Made by a program: the position numbers and the translations under genes
Assembly: GCA_965198485.1 (NCBI GenBank)
Contig: CBDAPQ010000005.1
Coordinates: forward strand, 1,922,001 to 1,986,000
Direction: 5' to 3'
Length of the DNA stretch: 64,000 nucleotides
Source: RH-AL1 sp965198485
GTDB taxonomy: Bacteria; Pseudomonadota; Alphaproteobacteria; Rhizobiales; Beijerinckiaceae
In this document: positions 62,389 through 64,000 of the stretch, piece after piece
How positions within the stretch are numbered: the stretch's first letter is position 1
Layout: the number at the start of each line of letters is the position of its first letter
Notes under the pieces: generated by a model
The model's database searches: none
What the model was told of the DNA's origin: nothing
Seen by the model: only the letters and a program-made list of their open reading frames with translations

Positions 62389-63305
62389 ATGCGGCGCCTA
62401 TCACGCGCCCCGCTTCCAGGCGAGCCCGAGCCAACCTCAGGTGCCCGTCCCGCTATGCCGCGCGTGCGGCTCATGATGGCGGCGGCGAGTTCCGCGATCG
62501 GCGCGGGCGAGCTGCGGGCGTGGCGCAGCAGAATGAAGTCGAGCGTTCCGAGATTCGGCAGGGTATCGGGCGGCAGCACGGCGAGGCTCGTCGGCACCAG
62601 GCTTTTGGCCAGCACCATGATGCCGAGCCCGGCTTGCGTGGCGGCGACGAGTCCGCTCAGCGAGTCGCTGGTGCAAGCGAGCCTCCAGCCGATGTCGGCG
62701 CGCGACAGCGTGTCAAGGACCACGGTGCGCGTCAGGCTGGGCGGCGGGTAGGAGATCAGGGGCAAGCCGCCGCCGCGGATCATGTCCTCGCGCCAATGGC
62801 TGGGTCTGCCGACCCAGGCGATGCAGTCGCGCCATACGAGATCGCCGCGCTCTTCGCCCGTCCAGCGCTTACAGAAGACGAGGTCGAGCTCGCCGTTGTC
62901 GAAGCGGTGGATCAGCGTTGAGGAGAGCGCGACGGTGAGTTCAAGGTCGATCTCGGGATGGTGACGGGTAAAGCTCTCCAGCACCCTCGGGAGGAAGGTC
63001 AAGACCAGATCCTCGGTGGCGCCAAAGCGCAGCCGACCGCGGGCGCGGGTGCCGGCAAAGAACTGCTCCGCGCGTCCGGTGGTCTCGAGAATGAGGCGGG
63101 CATAGCCGATCAGGGCCTCGCCGTCAGCCGTCAAGGTCACGGAATGGGTGTCGCGCACGAAGAGCTGACGGCCGAGGTGCTGCTCGAGTCGACGGACGTG
63201 GTCGCTCACGGTGGACTGGCGCATGGCCAGCTTGCGACTGGTTTCGGAGAAGCTGTTGCCTTCCGCGATGACAAGGAAGGTCTTGAGGAGGACGGGATCG
63301 AGCAT
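62385..63305 (-). CDS. LysR family transcriptional regulator
   Basis: 306 residues. The N-terminal winged helix reads LLKTFLVIAEGNSFSETSRKLAMRQSTVSDHVRRLEQHLGRQLF, followed by the LysR substrate-binding fold (RLRFGATEDLVLTFLPRVLESFTRHHPEIDLEL). It is divergent from the bicupin gene at 63452 with an ATC-N9-GAT LysR box between the two starts, so it most likely activates that gene in response to a small acid. Its stop overlaps the start of rpe. Confidence 0.93.
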   Translation of the reverse strand: MLDPVLLKTFLVIAEGNSFSETSRKLAMRQSTVSDHVRRLEQHLGRQLFVRDTHSVTLTADGEALIGYARLILETTGRAEQFFAGTRARGRLRFGATEDLVLTFLPRVLESFTRHHPEIDLELTVALSSTLIHRFDNGELDLVFCKRWTGEERGDLVWRDCIAWVGRPSHWREDMIRGGGLPLISYPPPSLTRTVVLDTLSRADIGWRLACTSDSLSGLVAATQAGLGIMVLAKSLVPTSLAVLPPDTLPNLGTLDFILLRHARSSPAPIAELAAAIMSRTRGIAGRAPEVGSGSPGSGARDRRRI

Positions 63306-63324
63306 AGACCGTCAGGTTGGCAGG

Positions 63325-63352
63325 CTTATCGAATTTTTCGATGGCCGATAAG
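63325..63352. promoter_or_regulatory. LysR-type binding site between divergent lysR and bicupin genes
   Basis: ATCGAATTTTTCGAT (63328-63342) is a perfect ATC-N9-GAT dyad containing the T-N11-A core of LysR-family boxes. It overlaps a larger perfect inverted repeat, CTTATCG (63325-63331) and CGATAAG (63346-63352), and is followed by an AT-rich AGTTTATTTAG. It lies 20-47 bp upstream of the lysR start and about 100-127 bp upstream of the bicupin start, the usual place for an activation site. Confidence 0.7.
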
Positions 63353-63451
63353 TTTATTTAGGGTCTACCAGCCTGCGGCAGCTGGTTCCATCCTCCCCAT
63401 CAACGCCAACGCTGGGCTGCCGAGCCGAGCGGGTGTGGAAAAAGGAACAAC

Positions 63452-64000
63452 ATGGACAACAGCAGCAGACGCGCGTTTCTCGGTAATGCGGCGCTCGGTG
63501 CCGGCGGACTCGTCGCCCTGGCGGGTGGCGCCCGCGCCGAGTCCGGGCCAGGAAGCCTGAGCGACAAAGGCAAACCGGGGCAGGGCGGCACAGCATTTGA
63601 CTCGGTACAGCTGCCGCCGGGCGCGACGGTGGCCTACCACGATCCCGCCGATGTCGGTGCCATGCCCGACTTCCACTACGCGTTGGACGCGACCGCGCCG
63701 AAGATCACGTCGGGCGGCTGGGCCAAGGAGGCTACGGTCCACCACTTCCCGATCAGCAAGGGGTTGGCGGCGGTCCACATGTTCCTCGACGCCGGCGCAG
63801 CGCGCGAGCTGCACTGGCACGCCATCGCCGCCGAATGGGCCTACGTTCTCGACGGCCAATGCCAGACCGTAGTGCTGACGCCGGAGGGCACCAGCGAGAT
63901 CAACAACTACAAGTCGGGCGACCTATGGTTCTTCCCCAAGGGTCACGGCCACGCCATCCAGACCATCGGCGACAAGCCCTGCCATTTCCTGCTGTCGTTC
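63452..64000 (+). CDS. Tat-exported oxalate-decarboxylase-family bicupin (3' end outside window)
   Basis: 183 residues are visible from ATG 63452 (AAGGAAC upstream), roughly half of the usual 400; the frame is open at the window end. The N-terminus SRRAFLGNAALGAGGLVALA is a twin-arginine signal with cleavage near ARA. The first cupin has the Mn ligands His121, His123 and Glu128 in ELHWHAIAAEW and His167 in FPKGHGHAIQ, as in OxdC. Oxalate decarboxylases split oxalate to formate and CO2; periplasmic location fits. Control by the divergent LysR is likely. Which cupin is catalytic cannot be judged without the second half. Confidence 0.85.
   Translation, partial: MDNSSRRAFLGNAALGAGGLVALAGGARAESGPGSLSDKGKPGQGGTAFDSVQLPPGATVAYHDPADVGAMPDFHYALDATAPKITSGGWAKEATVHHFPISKGLAAVHMFLDAGAARELHWHAIAAEWAYVLDGQCQTVVLTPEGTSEINNYKSGDLWFFPKGHGHAIQTIGDKPCHFLLSF

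Overview
The window is a chromosomal segment of a GC-rich alphaproteobacterium, most probably of the order Hyphomicrobiales (Rhizobiales). The markers are GcrA with GANTC sites nearby, a giant coiled-coil protein resembling the polar-growth protein GPR/RgsE of Agrobacterium and Sinorhizobium, the serS-surE-pcm gene order, an alpha-type YciB and a RhtX-like siderophore permease. Most genes are housekeeping. No insertion sequence, prophage, CRISPR array, tRNA or rRNA was found. Genus cannot be assigned by reading alone.

Layout. 1-5 kb: the start of yciB, a TetR regulator and, divergent from it across palindromic operators, a fused LplT-acyltransferase-acyl-ACP synthetase for lysophospholipid recycling. 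5-16 kb: a CopG-like regulator with a PHB-depolymerase-type esterase, a CPA1 Na+/H+ antiporter, small unknown proteins, a DUF2314 gene interrupted by an in-frame TGA, a CocE-type hydrolase, prfC, an HSL-type hydrolase and a Prx5 peroxiredoxin. 15.7-24 kb: a DsbD-N-like periplasmic protein, YqgE, a Tat-exported cupin, serS-surE-pcm with a REP-like repeat family and an 18-bp perfect palindrome, then a GH63-like glucosidase. 24-30 kb: a response regulator, phhB-gcrA, tsaD and a sugar kinase/ABC exporter pair.

30-35.7 kb is a leftward redox and iron block: Hpt protein, ferredoxin, TrxR-like ferredoxin-NADP reductase, TonB siderophore receptor and an overlapping RhtX/FptX-like permease. 35.8-41.9 kb is one gene of about 2000 codons with two membrane segments and a long array of 22-residue apolipoprotein-like repeats. 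42-49.7 kb: an aminotransferase, a possible broken secreted peptide, an FtsK without membrane anchor, a membrane diguanylate cyclase and a DHA2 exporter. 49.8-53.2 kb: a translationally coupled GT4 glycosyltransferase and amylo-alpha-1,6-glucosidase. 53-62.4 kb: DUF815 ATPase, methyltransferase, ComM, sugar-nucleotide epimerase, CDP-diacylglycerol pyrophosphatase, yraN-rsmI divergent from an LpoA-like lipoprotein, and rpe. The window closes with a LysR regulator divergent from a Tat-exported oxalate-decarboxylase-type bicupin, with a textbook LysR box between them.

The strongest items for a second look are the giant repeat protein and its flanking palindromes and stem-loop, the TGA at the conserved Trp of the DUF2314 gene, the anchorless FtsK, the palindrome upstream of surE, and the LysR/oxalate-decarboxylase promoter. 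I saw no clearly new multi-gene system. All motif and family calls come from reading the sequence; no search was run.
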